A stretch of 64,000 nt of DNA from Paenibacillus harenae (GTDB lineage: Bacteria; Bacillota; Bacilli; Paenibacillales; Paenibacillaceae), in the NCBI RefSeq assembly GCF_030812415.1, contig NZ_JAUSST010000001.1:992001-1056000 (forward strand). Reading direction: 5' to 3'. How positions within the stretch are numbered: position 1 is the stretch's first letter; each line of letters begins with the position of its first letter. The position numbers and the translations under genes were made by a program. The notes beneath the pieces are model-generated. The model did not search any database. It worked only from the letters and a program-made list of their open reading frames with translations, and was not told the origin of the DNA. Below, piece by piece: positions 17,071-26,478 of this stretch.

Positions 17071-18014
17071 TATGAATGTTGATCTAATAGCACCTTACCC
17101 GTAAGCGACAGATCGTAGCCTTGAATCGACCGCAGCTCCTCCTGGAAGGACGGCGAAGCGACAATCGATTGGACGAGCTCGATCCACGCCATGTTCTCTG
17201 CCGACTTCAGCATCACAAGATCGCAGCGCTCCTTCGTAAGCGGTATAAAGTCTGCCCCGACGATGAATGCCGCCTTCTCGATCCCGACACCCGCATCGGC
17301 CTCACCCGTCATCACTTTCCCCGCCACGCCCAGATGATTCGACTCCTCATCCAGATAACCTCTTACGTTTCCCGGCGAGATTCCATGAAGCCGGAGCTGT
17401 TCGTCAAGCAGCACTCTTGCTCCCGAGCCCTTCTCCCGATTCACGATCCGAACATCGCTTCGCGACAAGTCTGCCCAGCTTGCGATATGCTTCGGGTTCC
17501 CTTTTTTCACATAAAGGCCGGCTGTACGCGTAAGCAAGTTAATCACAATATAAGGAAAGCCCACGAGCAACTTCCGTATGTAGGGCAAATTGTACTCCCC
17601 CGTATCCCCGTCCAGCAAGTGGGCGCTCACGATATCGGCCCGCCCCTGATACATGGCGATCAAGCTGTCCATGCTGCCAACATGCGAACGGAGCGGCCGA
17701 AAATCCTTCGTCCTTTTCTCGATGTGCTTCGATAATATATCCAAGCTCACATCCTGTCCCGTAATGACCAGGCTGCTCGCATCCGTGGCGGATGCTAGCG
17801 ATTGACCGCCGCTTGGCGCAACGTTCGTTAATCGGTTATTGCTCCCCTTCGCCCGAAGCTTATATCGCTCAAGGTCGTCGGCATCGACGCGCATCTGCCT
17901 GCCGACCCGGTAAGCGGGAAGCTCGCCCTTCTTAATCAGGTCATACACCGTGAGCTTCGATACGCGAAGCAGTTTGGCGATTTCTTCCGTTGTATAGGAC
18001 GTGACGTCCGGCAT
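17070..18014 (-). CDS. Excisionase-type HTH fused to a molybdate-like binding domain (YvgK-like regulator)
   Basis: About 314 residues: an N-terminal excisionase/MerR-like helix-turn-helix (YTTEEIAKLLRVSKLTVYDL then IKKGELPAYRVGRQMRVD) and a periplasmic-binding-protein-like effector domain (about 90-310) with DIVSAHLLDGDTGEYNLPYI, NREKGSGARVLLDE and GEADAGVGIEKAA. This is the architecture of Bacillus YvgK, which neighbours a ModA-like gene, as here. A role in molybdate- or tungstate-responsive control of the divergent modA is likely. The frame extends to 18056; the ATG at 18014 has GGGAG upstream and matches the family start better. Confidence 0.85.
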   Translation of the reverse strand: MPDVTSYTTEEIAKLLRVSKLTVYDLIKKGELPAYRVGRQMRVDADDLERYKLRAKGSNNRLTNVAPSGGQSLASATDASSLVITGQDVSLDILSKHIEKRTKDFRPLRSHVGSMDSLIAMYQGRADIVSAHLLDGDTGEYNLPYIRKLLVGFPYIVINLLTRTAGLYVKKGNPKHIASWADLSRSDVRIVNREKGSGARVLLDEQLRLHGISPGNVRGYLDEESNHLGVAGKVMTGEADAGVGIEKAAFIVGADFIPLTKERCDLVMLKSAENMAWIELVQSIVASPSFQEELRSIQGYDLSLTGKVLLDQHS

Positions 18015-18143
18015 ACCTTCACCTGCTCCCGCAAGCGTAAACGACATCCGCTCCATTAAGGCGGCTTTGATCCGTTTCGCGATGATTACTATTGCAAATT
18101 ATATCTTAATCAATGGCTTCTGGCATCATTTAACGCTTTTCCC

Positions 18144-18173
18144 TATCTATTTATAACTAGTTATATCTATTTA
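18144..18173. promoter_or_regulatory. Candidate operator between the regulator and modA
   Basis: A perfect 14-bp palindrome, TATAACTAGTTATA (18152-18165), is flanked by two direct copies of TATCTATTTA (18144-18153 and 18164-18173) 20 bases apart. It lies mid-way in the 235-base divergent region, so it is a natural binding site for the HTH regulator next door. A TAATAT hexamer near 18200 could be the modA -10. Confidence 0.45.
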
Positions 18174-18249
18174 GATTTAAACATATTCAACCATGTGTTA
18201 ATATATCTAACAAAGAGACAGAGATGCATTATGGAGAGGAAGACCTGCG

Positions 18250-19035
18250 ATGAGAAAATGGCCCGTGCTTTCAATGCTCGCAATCGTTATCGCAATCGTT
18301 GCCGGATGCTCGAACGATGCGCCTCCCAAGGCCGATAAAGTCGAGCTGCTCATCTCGGCAGCAACCAGCTTGACGGACAGCTTGAATGAGCTTAAGACCG
18401 TTTATGAGCGAAAACATAGCAACGTTACGCTTACGTTTAATTACGGGGCATCTGGCACCTTGCAGCAGCAGATCGAGCAAGGTGCTCCGGCCGACTTATT
18501 CCTGTCCGCGGGAACGAAGCAAATGACCGCTTTAGTCGATAAAAAACTGGTCGACGTCGACCAACAGAACAATATGCTCGCCAATGAGCTTGTGGCCGTT
18601 GTTCCGGCGGACCTGGACAACACGATCCATAAGATCGAGGACTTGTCGCAGGTCTCGGTTGGCAAAATAGCGGTAGGCCAGACGGCAACCGTGCCGGTTG
18701 GCGGCTACACGAAAGAAACGCTCGACTATTACAAGCTTTGGGACGACGTTCAGCCCAAGCTCGTCTTCGCCAAGGACGTTCGGCAAGTACTGACCTATGT
18801 CGAAACGGGCAATACCGACATCGGCTTCGTCTATGCAACGGACGCTCTGACGTCCGACAAAGTGAAGGTAGCCTTCAAAGTAGACCCAGCAAGCCATAAA
18901 CCTATCGTATACCCGGTTGGAATCGTCAAGGCGACGAAACATCAGAAAGAAGCCTCATCGCTATATGACTATTTGCAGAGTGATGAGGCAATGAAAGTAT
19001 TCTCCAAGTATGGCTTCAGCCTACCTTCACTGTAG
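18250..19035 (+). CDS. modA: Molybdate-binding lipoprotein ModA
   Basis: 261 residues with a lipoprotein signal ending at Cys20 (AIVAGCSND) and the ModA binding-protein pattern: ISAATSLTDSLNELKTVYER, FNYGASGTLQQQIEQGAPAD, VAVGQTATVPVGGYTKETL and ETGNTDIGFVYATDA. It binds oxyanions, normally molybdate or tungstate, for the ModBC transporter. GGAGAGGAAG precedes the ATG. It is divergent from the YvgK-like regulator, but no modB or modC follows: the next gene is nagZ, convergent, 400 bases on. Either the permease is elsewhere or this is a remnant or a sensor-only protein. Confidence 0.9.
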   Translation: MRKWPVLSMLAIVIAIVAGCSNDAPPKADKVELLISAATSLTDSLNELKTVYERKHSNVTLTFNYGASGTLQQQIEQGAPADLFLSAGTKQMTALVDKKLVDVDQQNNMLANELVAVVPADLDNTIHKIEDLSQVSVGKIAVGQTATVPVGGYTKETLDYYKLWDDVQPKLVFAKDVRQVLTYVETGNTDIGFVYATDALTSDKVKVAFKVDPASHKPIVYPVGIVKATKHQKEASSLYDYLQSDEAMKVFSKYGFSLPSL

Positions 19036-19157
19036 CAACAGAATATCACAGTAAAACAACTACTAGCAGAAGATGATGATTCACCGTCCCTTTCCAACCT
19101 CTTGATCCAGCTTTTACCTTTACGTTAGCGAGTAAATGTAACATCGAACAAACCAAG

Positions 19158-19345
19158 TAACTGGAAAACCTCCTGTATTTGTCCTGTAACTAAGCATCCT
19201 CGCGCAATAACTGGAATTTTCCCCGCTAATCTCCCTCGGTTTGGCGTTCCAGCCTGTTTTCCCAGAAAATAACTGGAGCAATTCCCGTTATTCGTGCAAA
19301 TTGTCTTTTGTCCATTAGATTAACGGGACATAATCCCGTTATTTT
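19158..19345. repeat. Intergenic array of TAACTGGAA / TAACGGGA palindromic units
   Basis: Four units of the form TAACnGGAn5TCCCGTTA start near 19158, 19208, 19270 and 19321, spaced 50, 62 and 51 bases. The first is a half-unit, the second and third imperfect (ATAACTGGAGCAATTCCCGTTATT), the last a clean hairpin (AACGGGA 19322-19328, TCCCGTT 19334-19340) followed by ATTTTT that could terminate modA. The 406-base gap between modA and nagZ holds nothing else recognisable. The spacing is nearly the same as in the unrelated palindrome array at 3468-3654. Confidence 0.65.
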
Positions 19346-19391
19346 TCAAAGCTAGCCTGTATGCTCGAAGTAACGTCTTTCTTAAACGAAC

Positions 19392-19436
19392 AAACGGCTG
19401 TCCGATGAAGCTCTATGCTTCGCGGGACAGCCGTTT
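19392..19436 (-). terminator. Terminator hairpin after nagZ
   Basis: AAACGGCTGTCC (19392-19403) pairs with GGACAGCCGTTT (19425-19436), with an inner AAGC/GCTT. It begins 6 bases past the nagZ stop. The minus-strand tail (GTTCGTTT) is only moderately T-rich. Confidence 0.75.
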
Positions 19437-19441
19437 AATAT

Positions 19442-21061
19442 TTATTGCGCCGACGGGCTCGCGCTCCAGCCGAACGGGTAGGCGCCGGGTATATCTAGCG
19501 GCAGTTTGCCTTGCGGCGCAAGCTCGCCGAAGAGCGCTTTCGCCGCGGCTGCGAGAGCAAGCGGACGGCATTCGTAGACGGCGATATAAGTGGACACATC
19601 CGGATAGAGCAGCAGGTCGAGCGGGTTGCGAACCGATACCGCAACCGTGCGGTCGCCTGCGAGTCTCACGACCTCGCGCGCGATATCGCGCTCAGTTGGA
19701 TGCTTTGAGGCGTCATAGGTGACGACGACGATTTGCTTGAACGAATCGAGCCCCGCCAGCGCATCGGCGTCGCTCAGCTTTCGTTCCACGATATTGGAAT
19801 GATACTTGACAAGGAAGTCGCCAAGCGTACCTTGGCCCGACAGCATCTCGTCGGCTACAGATACCGGCACGATATCCGGCCACAGCACGAGCGTTTCCGC
19901 TGTACGGCTTAGCGGCAGCAAGCCGCCCTCGTCCTTGACAAGCGTGACCGATGCTTCGCTCCAGCGAATGGCAACCGCTTGATTGTCCTCGGTGGCAATC
20001 AGCCTTGCCGTCTCCTCCCAAGGCAGAAGCGGTTCATCCAGCGCCAGCTTCTCCTTCAGCGCCATGATGCGGCGGACCGCTTCGTCAACGCGTTCCATAG
20101 CAAGCTCGCCGCTCTCTACCGCGCTTACGACAGCTTCCAGCGCAGCCAATTGCTTCTCGTACGTATGGCTGACGAGCACCATATCCGCTCCGGCCTGCAG
20201 CGCCCGGACAGCGCCCGGTCCCGGACCGTAAAATTCGTCGATTGCGCTCATCTCGAGGCAATCGGTCACGACAATGCCGTCGTAGCCGAGCTCCTCGCGC
20301 AGCAGCCCGGTAAGCACCGGCTGCGACAGCGTCGACGGCACGCCGCTACCATCAAGCGCCGGCAAGCATACATGCGCCGTCATGATGCAATCCGTTCCGG
20401 CTTCGATCGCCGCGCGGAACGGCTTAAGTTCGATCGCATCGAGCCGCGCGCGGTCATGCGGCAATACGGGCAGCGCATGATGCGAGTCTACCGACGTATC
20501 GCCATGCCCTGGAAAATGCTTCACCGTCGCCGCAATGCGCGCGGTCTGGTAACCTTGAACCGCCGCGGCGCCAAGCCCGGCGACAACCTCCGGGCGGTCG
20601 CTGTACGAACGGACATTTATAACCGGATTATCCGGGTTATTGTTCACGTCGATGCACGGCGCATAGTTCATCGTCACGCCGAGCTTCCGCAGCTCCTCGC
20701 CGCAGACGCGCGCCGTTTCCCGCGCTCCTTCAGCCTCGCTTGCGGCACCTAGCGCCATGTTGCCCGGCATAAGCGTTACACCTTCAACGAGCCTCGCGAC
20801 CATGCCGCCCTCCTGGTCGATGGCGACGAATACCGGGGGCTTGCCTGCATCGCTCGCAGTACGCTGCAGCTCGCCGCTTAGCCGATGCACCTGCTGCGCA
20901 TTCACCACGTTGCGGGAGAAATAGATCGTTCCTCCCATCCCATACTCGCGAATCAACGCCTGAATCTGCTCCGACGGCTCCGTCCCGTGAAAGCCGAATA
21001 CGAACAGCTGCCCGATCTTCTCCTTGAGGCTCCAATGCTTCCAATCGCTCTTGCTAGACAC
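19442..21061 (-). CDS. nagZ: Beta-N-acetylhexosaminidase, glycoside hydrolase family 3 (NagZ-like)
   Basis: 539 residues, no signal peptide, so intracellular. The TIM barrel has the NagZ loop KHFPGHGDTSVDSHHALP with the Asp192-His194 catalytic dyad and the nucleophile Asp267 in VVTDCLEMSAI; IDQEGGMVARL lies at about 81-91. A C-terminal alpha/beta domain (about 370-530) follows. The family releases terminal GlcNAc from muropeptides or chito-oligosaccharides, often by phosphorolysis. It starts 17 bases after the YesN stop and is the last gene of a sugar ABC-transporter operon, so its substrate is probably what the transporter brings in. Confidence 0.92.
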   Translation of the reverse strand: MSSKSDWKHWSLKEKIGQLFVFGFHGTEPSEQIQALIREYGMGGTIYFSRNVVNAQQVHRLSGELQRTASDAGKPPVFVAIDQEGGMVARLVEGVTLMPGNMALGAASEAEGARETARVCGEELRKLGVTMNYAPCIDVNNNPDNPVINVRSYSDRPEVVAGLGAAAVQGYQTARIAATVKHFPGHGDTSVDSHHALPVLPHDRARLDAIELKPFRAAIEAGTDCIMTAHVCLPALDGSGVPSTLSQPVLTGLLREELGYDGIVVTDCLEMSAIDEFYGPGPGAVRALQAGADMVLVSHTYEKQLAALEAVVSAVESGELAMERVDEAVRRIMALKEKLALDEPLLPWEETARLIATEDNQAVAIRWSEASVTLVKDEGGLLPLSRTAETLVLWPDIVPVSVADEMLSGQGTLGDFLVKYHSNIVERKLSDADALAGLDSFKQIVVVTYDASKHPTERDIAREVVRLAGDRTVAVSVRNPLDLLLYPDVSTYIAVYECRPLALAAAAKALFGELAPQGKLPLDIPGAYPFGWSASPSAQ

Positions 21062-21078
21062 CGCTTCCCCATCCTCTC

Positions 21079-22716
21079 TTATTGCTTCAAATCCGAGCCA
21101 TGCTCTTGCTCCCCATCTTGATGCTTGCTTCTATAGTCCGTCGGATTGTCGCCCGTATATTTCATGAACACTTTCGTAAAATATCGCCGTTCCGCATAGC
21201 CAACCTCCTTGGCAATCTGCGCCACGCTCTTCTGCGTATCGGCGAGCATCGCCTTCGCCCGCTCCATCCGCTGCCGCGTCACGTACTCAATGAACGTCTC
21301 GCCGAACGTCTGCTTGAACAGCAGGCTGAAGTAGGAGGTGCTTAAGCCCACATGCGTCGCCGTTTCCTCTACGCAAAGATCACGATAAAGATTGCGGTCC
21401 AAGAACGATCTCGCTTCGGCCATTGAACGCTCCGACTGTTTTTTCTTATCCATCGATTTCTCGGACACCGCAAGCGTCACTTCGCGGATGACCGACAGCA
21501 GATCCTTAATGCCGAAGCGGCGATCCAGTCTTCGCCACAGCATATCCTCCTGCTCGCGACTGAACACGCCCATCTCCTTCATCTCCCTCATCAGATGCAG
21601 GACGAAGAAATGAAGCAGCGGCTTCACCCGGCCGAGACTCGGTTCGTTCATCTGCTGCAGCAACAGGGTCACGCTCTGAAGCTCGAAGTTCACTGTGATC
21701 GTATCGCCGCGCTTGACCGCGCCGATAATTTTCTCGGCCGTATCCCAGAACGCCTGATCCGCCTTGGACGTTATCGTCCGACCGGATGGGTATACCGCGA
21801 TGACATCATGAACAGGCGTGAGCTGCATCCCTTGCTGCACGAGCTTATAAGCGCTGGACAGATCGGCAACAGAGGCAAACTCGCGGTAAATCCCGGCGAA
21901 CAAGTTCAGCTTCACATGGCTGCTGACGGTCGTAAGCAGCGTATTCGTCCATTCCTTGACCTGGACCGGATCGTAAGGAATGTTCTTATCGACTTCGATG
22001 AGCACGCACCATTCGCCATCGCGAATTTGAATAACCGCATGTTGAAGAGATTGCAGATGCAGCTTCTCCCTAAGCACGTTGCAGACGGCAAAATTCCATA
22101 GCTTGCGCTCCTTGTCGGACCAGTCGCGCCAATCCTTCGTTTTCTCCGAGCTTACATCGAGATCGAGCACGATAAGGACGAACTGCTGCTCCTTCAATTG
22201 CTGCTCATCGCCCGTAAGCAGCCAGTTATCAGCCGTCACATCGGTATAATCCATGATGATGTCGTACAATATTTTCTCGCTTGCCAGATCGATCATCCGG
22301 CCCAGCTTCTGCTTCTCTTCGAGCTTCTGCTTCTGCTTGTTCCGCTGGCTTGCCATAATGCGGGCGATGACGCCTGTCAGCTCATCGTAAGGAATCGGCT
22401 TCAGGATATAATCGTTGACGCCGTATTGAATGGCCGCGCGCGTATACGTAAAGTCTTGGTATCCCGACAGCATAATGATATCGCAAGGGATTTGCCTCTC
22501 GCGAACATGGCGGACCAGCTCAAGGCCGTCCATAACCGGCATGCGAATATCGCATAGCAGAAGATCGATCGGACCTTGCTCCATCAGCTCCAGCGCCTCG
22601 ACGCCGTTCTTGGCGACGCCAGCTACGGTCAAACCAAGCATATCCCAGGGAATAACCTTCTCCAAGTTTCTCGTAATATGCGCTTCGTCGTCGACTAAGA
22701 GAACTTTACCGCTCAT
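21079..22716 (-). CDS. YesN-type response regulator with AraC DNA-binding domain
   Basis: 545 residues: receiver (1-125; DDEAHITRNL, Asp in LLLCDIRMPVMDGL, Lys in DYILKPI), a long central region (130-420) of the YesN/AraC two-component family, and a C-terminal double helix-turn-helix (about 435-535: HVGLSTSYFSLLFKQTFGE, KEVGYAERRYFTKVFMKYTG). It overlaps yesM by 4 bases. Such pairs sense an extracytoplasmic sugar and activate the adjacent transporter operon. Confidence 0.9.
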   Translation of the reverse strand: MSGKVLLVDDEAHITRNLEKVIPWDMLGLTVAGVAKNGVEALELMEQGPIDLLLCDIRMPVMDGLELVRHVRERQIPCDIIMLSGYQDFTYTRAAIQYGVNDYILKPIPYDELTGVIARIMASQRNKQKQKLEEKQKLGRMIDLASEKILYDIIMDYTDVTADNWLLTGDEQQLKEQQFVLIVLDLDVSSEKTKDWRDWSDKERKLWNFAVCNVLREKLHLQSLQHAVIQIRDGEWCVLIEVDKNIPYDPVQVKEWTNTLLTTVSSHVKLNLFAGIYREFASVADLSSAYKLVQQGMQLTPVHDVIAVYPSGRTITSKADQAFWDTAEKIIGAVKRGDTITVNFELQSVTLLLQQMNEPSLGRVKPLLHFFVLHLMREMKEMGVFSREQEDMLWRRLDRRFGIKDLLSVIREVTLAVSEKSMDKKKQSERSMAEARSFLDRNLYRDLCVEETATHVGLSTSYFSLLFKQTFGETFIEYVTRQRMERAKAMLADTQKSVAQIAKEVGYAERRYFTKVFMKYTGDNPTDYRSKHQDGEQEHGSDLKQ

Positions 22717-24524
22717 AACTGTTCACCTCTGCTCTTTGGAATGACGCAGCGGATAACGGTGCCATGCCCCTCGCCGCTGCAAATCCTCATACCGAAGTTC
22801 GGCCCGTAATGGATACGAAGCCGATCCGCTACGTTTCTAAGCCCAAGTCCTCTTCTCTCCCCAAGCTCCGCAGCATTTTTCTGCTTACTGGACGGGCTTG
22901 ATCCTTGCGCCAGCATCCGCAATACGGTTTCGCTCATCCCAACGCCGTTGTCGCGAACGAATAAAACGATTTGATGAAGTTCTGCATGAACGTCGATCCT
23001 AATAACGCCTTCTCCGTCCCCATACCCTTCGAACCCGTGCTGGATGCTGTTCTCTACAAGCGGCTGGAGCGTAAGCTTCAACATCGAATAATCAAGCGCT
23101 TCTTCAGGGACGTTCAACTCATAAGCGAACAGCTCCTCGAAACGGTACTTTTGAATTTCCAAATAGCTTCGAACATGCTCGATTTCTTGCGAGATCGTAA
23201 TCTCCTCGGAATGATGCATGCTCGTGCGCAGCAGGTTGCTCAGCCGCTGTACCATAAGCATAATCTTCTTGCCGTCGTTCTGCGCGGCAAGCGCATTGAT
23301 CGATTCCAGCGTATTGAACAGGAAGTGCGGTTTAATCTGCGCCTGCATAAGCATCATCTCCGCATGCTGCTTCCGTTGCTGCTCCCGTCGCACCTCGCTG
23401 AGCAAGCTGCCGATCCGCTCCACCATGCTATTGAAACTCTTTGCCAGAAGAACCGTCTCGTCCTTGCCCTGCGCGGTAATGCGAATGTCGAGCAACCCCT
23501 GTTCCACAAGACGCATCTTGCGGACAACTTTAATGATCGATCTGGCTACGCGGTTCACGAAGAAAACGTTGAACAGGATCGCCGATATAACGCCAAGCAC
23601 CGTGATCATGCCAATCCATTGCATGAAACGTACATTTTCGTTCGTAAGCGAATTCCAAGACTTGACCGATACGAGAATCCATCCGCCACGATCAAGCTGA
23701 TAGGACGAGACAAGCGCGTCAATGCTATCGAAGCTCTCTCGAGAGCTCTCGTAATTAACCGTATTTTGCGGCGTAAGTTCCGTATACTCATTAATATTGT
23801 TGCCCTGTGCCTCGCTCTTGCTGTCCAGCATAATCAGTCCGCTCTTATTAATGATCATATAGCGCGTCTCCGCAACGTCGCTGTCGGGATTCTGGAACGT
23901 TTTGAGCATGCTCATCACTTCTTCGGTCTTGTACTGGGTGATCATGACGCCAAGATCGTTGAAGGTCTCGATATCCTTCACTACGCGTAGCTGCGTGAAC
24001 AGCGGCGGGTCGACGCCCGTCAGCTCCCGCTGCTCATATGGCCCGATCCATAGCGGACGTCCGCCTTGCGCGATTACTTCGTCGTAGATCGAATGCTGCT
24101 TCAGCATGTCGAAGGTAATCGGCTTGAACGTCGTCGGATCGTTGCGGTAGGAACGGAACATCGTCCCGTCCTTCGCGTACAGCACGACGAAGCTGACCGC
24201 CGGATGCTGGAATAGAATCCGGTTCATCCTCTTCTCCGCTTGGTTGATCGCGATGAGCGTACTCGGATCGTTCGATGTATACGTACTGTATTTGAGCGTA
24301 TCCTGTACCTCGGAGCTGGTTAGATTGCCGTCTGACAGTTGATCCAGCTCACGGAAAAAATATCGGATATTGCCCCCTACCGCCTTGAGCGAAATTTCCG
24401 TTTGCTCGCTGTATTTCTCCTCCAGCAACGATTCCGAATTCAGAAACGAGAAGATGCCGAGGCCGATCATCGGAATGACGATCAGTCCTATGAATGCGAG
24501 CATTAGCTTCGGTCTCAAGTTCAT
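22713..24524 (-). CDS. YesM-type sensor histidine kinase
   Basis: 603 residues: membrane segment (about 8-26), extracytoplasmic Cache-like sensor (30-300), second membrane segment (about 305-325), HAMP, His_kinase domain with the phospho-His in QIKPHFLFNTLESINALAAQ (about 395-415) and an HATPase with LQPLVENSIQHGFEG and DNGVGMSE. This is the LytS/YesM class. It lies between the permease genes and the cognate yesN-type regulator in one operon, and probably reads the oligosaccharide or the loaded binding protein. Confidence 0.9.
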   Translation of the reverse strand: MNLRPKLMLAFIGLIVIPMIGLGIFSFLNSESLLEEKYSEQTEISLKAVGGNIRYFFRELDQLSDGNLTSSEVQDTLKYSTYTSNDPSTLIAINQAEKRMNRILFQHPAVSFVVLYAKDGTMFRSYRNDPTTFKPITFDMLKQHSIYDEVIAQGGRPLWIGPYEQRELTGVDPPLFTQLRVVKDIETFNDLGVMITQYKTEEVMSMLKTFQNPDSDVAETRYMIINKSGLIMLDSKSEAQGNNINEYTELTPQNTVNYESSRESFDSIDALVSSYQLDRGGWILVSVKSWNSLTNENVRFMQWIGMITVLGVISAILFNVFFVNRVARSIIKVVRKMRLVEQGLLDIRITAQGKDETVLLAKSFNSMVERIGSLLSEVRREQQRKQHAEMMLMQAQIKPHFLFNTLESINALAAQNDGKKIMLMVQRLSNLLRTSMHHSEEITISQEIEHVRSYLEIQKYRFEELFAYELNVPEEALDYSMLKLTLQPLVENSIQHGFEGYGDGEGVIRIDVHAELHQIVLFVRDNGVGMSETVLRMLAQGSSPSSKQKNAAELGERRGLGLRNVADRLRIHYGPNFGMRICSGEGHGTVIRCVIPKSRGEQL

Positions 24525-24606
24525 CTAGGCGGCCTCCTGAGCATTTGTAGCGTAAATAGCAGATGCTGTCGAAGGACGGCAAGCCTGCACTATTCAATAT
24601 TCATTA

Positions 24607-25455
24607 TTAACCTTTGACGCTGCCCGCCGTCATTCCTTCAATAATCTGGCGTTGCAGGAACACGTAGACGAGCAGCACGGGAATGATGCTTATAATGACT
24701 GCCGCCGAAAGAGAAGCAAAGTTCGTTCGATAACCATCATTGAAGGTCGCCATGCCCGTCGGCAGCGTTCGAAGCGATTCGGAAGTAATGAACAATTGGG
24801 ATAAAATATATTCGTTCCAGTTGCCGATAAAGTTCAAAATAAATACGGTCACGAGCGCCGGAACAGAGATCGGAACGATGATTCGGAAAAACAGCCCCGA
24901 GGCTCCGAGTCCGTCCATAATGCCCGCCTCTTCCAGCTCGCTCGGAATCGAAAGCATAAAGGCGTATATGATGAATACGGTAATCGGCAACGCATATGTG
25001 GAGTATACCAAAATCAGCGATAAATGCGTATCGTAAAGCTTATGTCCGAACAGCTCGATGCCTTGAATCAAGCGGTAAAGCGGAATGAATAGAGCGCCGG
25101 CCGGAACGAGCAAACCGAGCAAAATGAATTGATAGACGGCTTTATTCATCTTCTCGTACTTCATGCGGGAGATGGCGAACGACGTCATCGCGGCGAACAA
25201 CAGAGTCAGCAGACACGCCGTAACGGTTACGAACACGCTGTTCAGCGCATACTTGCCGATATTGGCCGTACTCCAAGCGGCAACATAGTTGTCGAAGTTA
25301 AACGAAGTCGGAAACGACCATGTGTTCTCCGTAATTTGACGATTCGTTTTGAACGAAGACATGAACAGCCACAATAACGGGAAGAGCAATGCGACGACAT
25401 AGACGAAGAGGAAGCTGTGCATCCACCATTGTGAGTTTTTCATACGCGCTGTCAT
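24607..25455 (-). CDS. Sugar ABC transporter permease, MalG/YesQ type
   Basis: 282 residues in six membrane segments, with an N-terminal segment SFLFVYVVALLFPLLWLFMS and the EAA loop SELEEAGIMDGLGASGLFFR near residues 180-200. It is the second permease of a carbohydrate (CUT1) importer. Its ATG overlaps the TAA of the preceding permease (TAATG). The ATPase subunit is not in the window and is likely a shared MsmX-type protein. Confidence 0.92.
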   Translation of the reverse strand: MTARMKNSQWWMHSFLFVYVVALLFPLLWLFMSSFKTNRQITENTWSFPTSFNFDNYVAAWSTANIGKYALNSVFVTVTACLLTLLFAAMTSFAISRMKYEKMNKAVYQFILLGLLVPAGALFIPLYRLIQGIELFGHKLYDTHLSLILVYSTYALPITVFIIYAFMLSIPSELEEAGIMDGLGASGLFFRIIVPISVPALVTVFILNFIGNWNEYILSQLFITSESLRTLPTGMATFNDGYRTNFASLSAAVIISIIPVLLVYVFLQRQIIEGMTAGSVKG

Positions 25456-26336
25456 TAGTACTGCACCTCCTCGCTCTTCGTTAACCGTTGCAGAATGCCG
25501 GTCAGAACCAAAATAATGATGAACATCGCGACGCCGATCGCGCTGCCGTAACCAAGCTCCATCGAACGGAAGCCGACTTTAAGCATGTACGTCGCCATAA
25601 CCTCGGTCGATTGGAACGGTCCGCCGTTCGTCATGATTTGGACGATGTCGAGCACCTTCATCGTTCCGGATACGGAGAGCAGAAGCATAACGAACAATAC
25701 CGGCTTCACGAGCGGAAGCGTAATGCTCCACGTTTCCTGCCAGCCATTAACGCCGTCGATTTTCGAGGCTTCAACGATTTCCTTCGGAATGTTCAAAATG
25801 GCTGCAAGGCATAAGACGATGAAGAAGCCGACGTTCTGCCAGGCGTTGGCAATCAGGATTGAGAGAAGGGCAAGCTTCGGATCGGACAACCATTCGCGAG
25901 CCCAGCTTTCAGGAGCGACTAGACGAATAAACTGATTGATCAGACCGGAATCGTAATTGTAGAGAACGCCGAACAGAATCGCTACTGTAGCCGTCGATAT
26001 AACAACCGGCACGAATACGGCCGATTTGTAGAAGTCACGCATCCGTCTCACTTTGCTGATAATAATGGAAATAAGGAAGACGAGCGGAATATTCACGATT
26101 AAGGAAAATACCATGAAGTAGAAGTTGTTCAGCAATGCTTTACGGAAAACCTCATCGTCCCAGAGTCTTACGAAATTGTCGAATCCAATAAATACTTTCT
26201 CGGTAATGCCGTCCCAGCGGAAGAAACCGTAGATGAATGAAACGATAACCGGATAACAGAAAAATAAAGCGTACAAGAGCAGCGTTGGAATAATGAACGC
26301 GATATAGGTGATCGGGTTTTTGAGCGCTTTGTTCAT
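25455..26336 (-). CDS. Sugar ABC transporter permease, MalF/YesP type
   Basis: 293 residues from the ATG at 26336, which has AAGGAGAGGG upstream; the frame runs on to 26423 without a ribosome site. Six membrane segments and the EAA loop KEIVEASKIDGVNGWQETWS (about 195-215) identify the first permease of a CUT1 carbohydrate importer. It is separated from the binding-protein gene by a hairpin that probably lowers permease expression. Confidence 0.92.
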   Translation of the reverse strand: MNKALKNPITYIAFIIPTLLLYALFFCYPVIVSFIYGFFRWDGITEKVFIGFDNFVRLWDDEVFRKALLNNFYFMVFSLIVNIPLVFLISIIISKVRRMRDFYKSAVFVPVVISTATVAILFGVLYNYDSGLINQFIRLVAPESWAREWLSDPKLALLSILIANAWQNVGFFIVLCLAAILNIPKEIVEASKIDGVNGWQETWSITLPLVKPVLFVMLLLSVSGTMKVLDIVQIMTNGGPFQSTEVMATYMLKVGFRSMELGYGSAIGVAMFIIILVLTGILQRLTKSEEVQY

Positions 26337-26408
26337 AGCTTCCCTCTCCTTAACAGTTTTGCGAATACGTTTCACTTGTAAGCGATACCTCGCCCGAGAG
26401 TTAGAGAA

Positions 26409-26434
26409 GGTGTCCTCCTGCAAGGAAGGACACC
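26409..26434 (-). terminator. Intercistronic hairpin between binding protein and permeases
   Basis: GGTGTCCT (26409-26416) and AGGACACC (26427-26434) form an 8-bp stem in the 142-base gap, with no T run. As in many CUT1 operons, it likely attenuates or stabilises so that the binding protein is most abundant. Confidence 0.6.
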
Positions 26435-26478
26435 CTCTCGCCCATCAGGATCGATTGTCATGTGCCGCTATTGTCGGG

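Noticed and set aside
19158..19345. CRISPR or tRNA-like structure in the gap after modA
   Set aside because: Units diverge, spacing is irregular, and no cas genes or cloverleaf were seen.
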